The notes under the pieces were generated by a model. That model was not told the origin of the DNA. It was given only the letters and a program-made list of their open reading frames with translations, and searched no databases. 64,000 nt of DNA from NCBI GenBank assembly GCA_965262305.1, contig CBDHEY010000004.1, positions 1,240,001-1,304,000 on the forward strand. The letters run 5' to 3'. Origin of the DNA: CBDHEY01 sp965262305 (lineage in GTDB: Bacteria > Pseudomonadota > Gammaproteobacteria > Pseudomonadales > Cellvibrionaceae). How positions within the stretch are numbered: position 1 is the stretch's first letter; each line of letters starts with the position of its first letter. This document shows, one piece after another, positions 63,937-64,000 of this stretch. The translations under genes were made by a program, and so were the position numbers.

Positions 63937-64000
63937 ATGTCAGAAAGATTAAATAATCACTTTCAATTTTTAGATGTTGGTCGACAGGACCCTCAGAAAA
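63937..64000 (+). CDS. gltD: Glutamate synthase small subunit, truncated by window end
   Basis: Only the first 21 codons are present. They read MSERLNNHFQF followed by LDVGRQDPQK, matching the N-terminus of GltD proteins (family pattern FIDxxRxDP). The gene begins 60 bp after gltB in the expected position. The rest lies outside the window. Confidence 0.88.
   Translation, partial: MSERLNNHFQFLDVGRQDPQK

Overview
The window looks like a chromosomal segment of a marine or salt-adapted gammaproteobacterium, probably near Cellvibrionales/Pseudomonadales. The basis is gene order: metY-rimP-nusA-infB-rbfA-truB-rpsO-pnp, hslVU-DUF971-ubiEJB, priA/rpmE, and mrcA-pilMNOPQ-aroKB-SPOR-gltBD are gammaproteobacterial arrangements. 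DNA is moderately AT-rich and genes are dense. I see no insertion sequence, prophage, CRISPR array or rRNA. Lineage is inferred from synteny and protein motifs only.

Layout. 1-6.9 kb: phoH-like (partial) and miaB on the minus strand; a DUF1820/esterase/DUF3144 operon and a lipase-like hydrolase on plus; serA and rpiA on minus. 7-8.5 kb: ilvA. 8.6-17.5 kb is an accessory region: a secreted GH26-like glycosidase, a DEDD exonuclease, a 1072-residue propeller sensor with a degenerate GGDEF domain, a secreted beta-helix protein resembling GH120 beta-xylosidases, and two unknown exported proteins. 17.5-21.3 kb: a transmembrane Ser/Thr kinase, an SRPBCC protein and an acylphosphatase whose GTG start is preceded by ten G residues. 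21.3-26.1 kb: a three-gene operon for glucosylglycerate turnover, including a fusion of D-glycerate 3-kinase with an MPGP-type HAD phosphatase. 26.3-27.3 kb: a TudS-DUF1722 protein resembling the tRNA 4-thiouridine desulfidase RudS, ending about 210 bp before initiator tRNA-fMet.

27.3-38 kb: the translation/transcription super-operon, opened by a near-consensus promoter, tRNA-fMet and three tandem terminator-like hairpins, and ending with pnp and a MipA/OmpV porin-like protein. 38-44.3 kb (minus strand): ubiB, ubiJ, ubiE, DUF971, hslU, hslV with a sigma-32-type promoter, and an FtsN-like SPOR protein. 44.6-45.5 kb: a decayed lipoprotein pseudogene. 45.5-64 kb: priA, rpmE, mrcA (PBP1A), the type IV pilus alignment operon pilMNOPQ, aroK, aroB, a DamX-like SPOR ATPase, gltB and the start of gltD.

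The best candidates for unusual biology are the glucosylglycerate operon with its fused recycling kinase and product-releasing phosphatase, the small xylan-like glycosidase/sensor locus, and several regulatory oddities: a G10 tract, a terminator over a signal-peptide start, tandem hairpins after metY, and a T1/T72 initiator tRNA.
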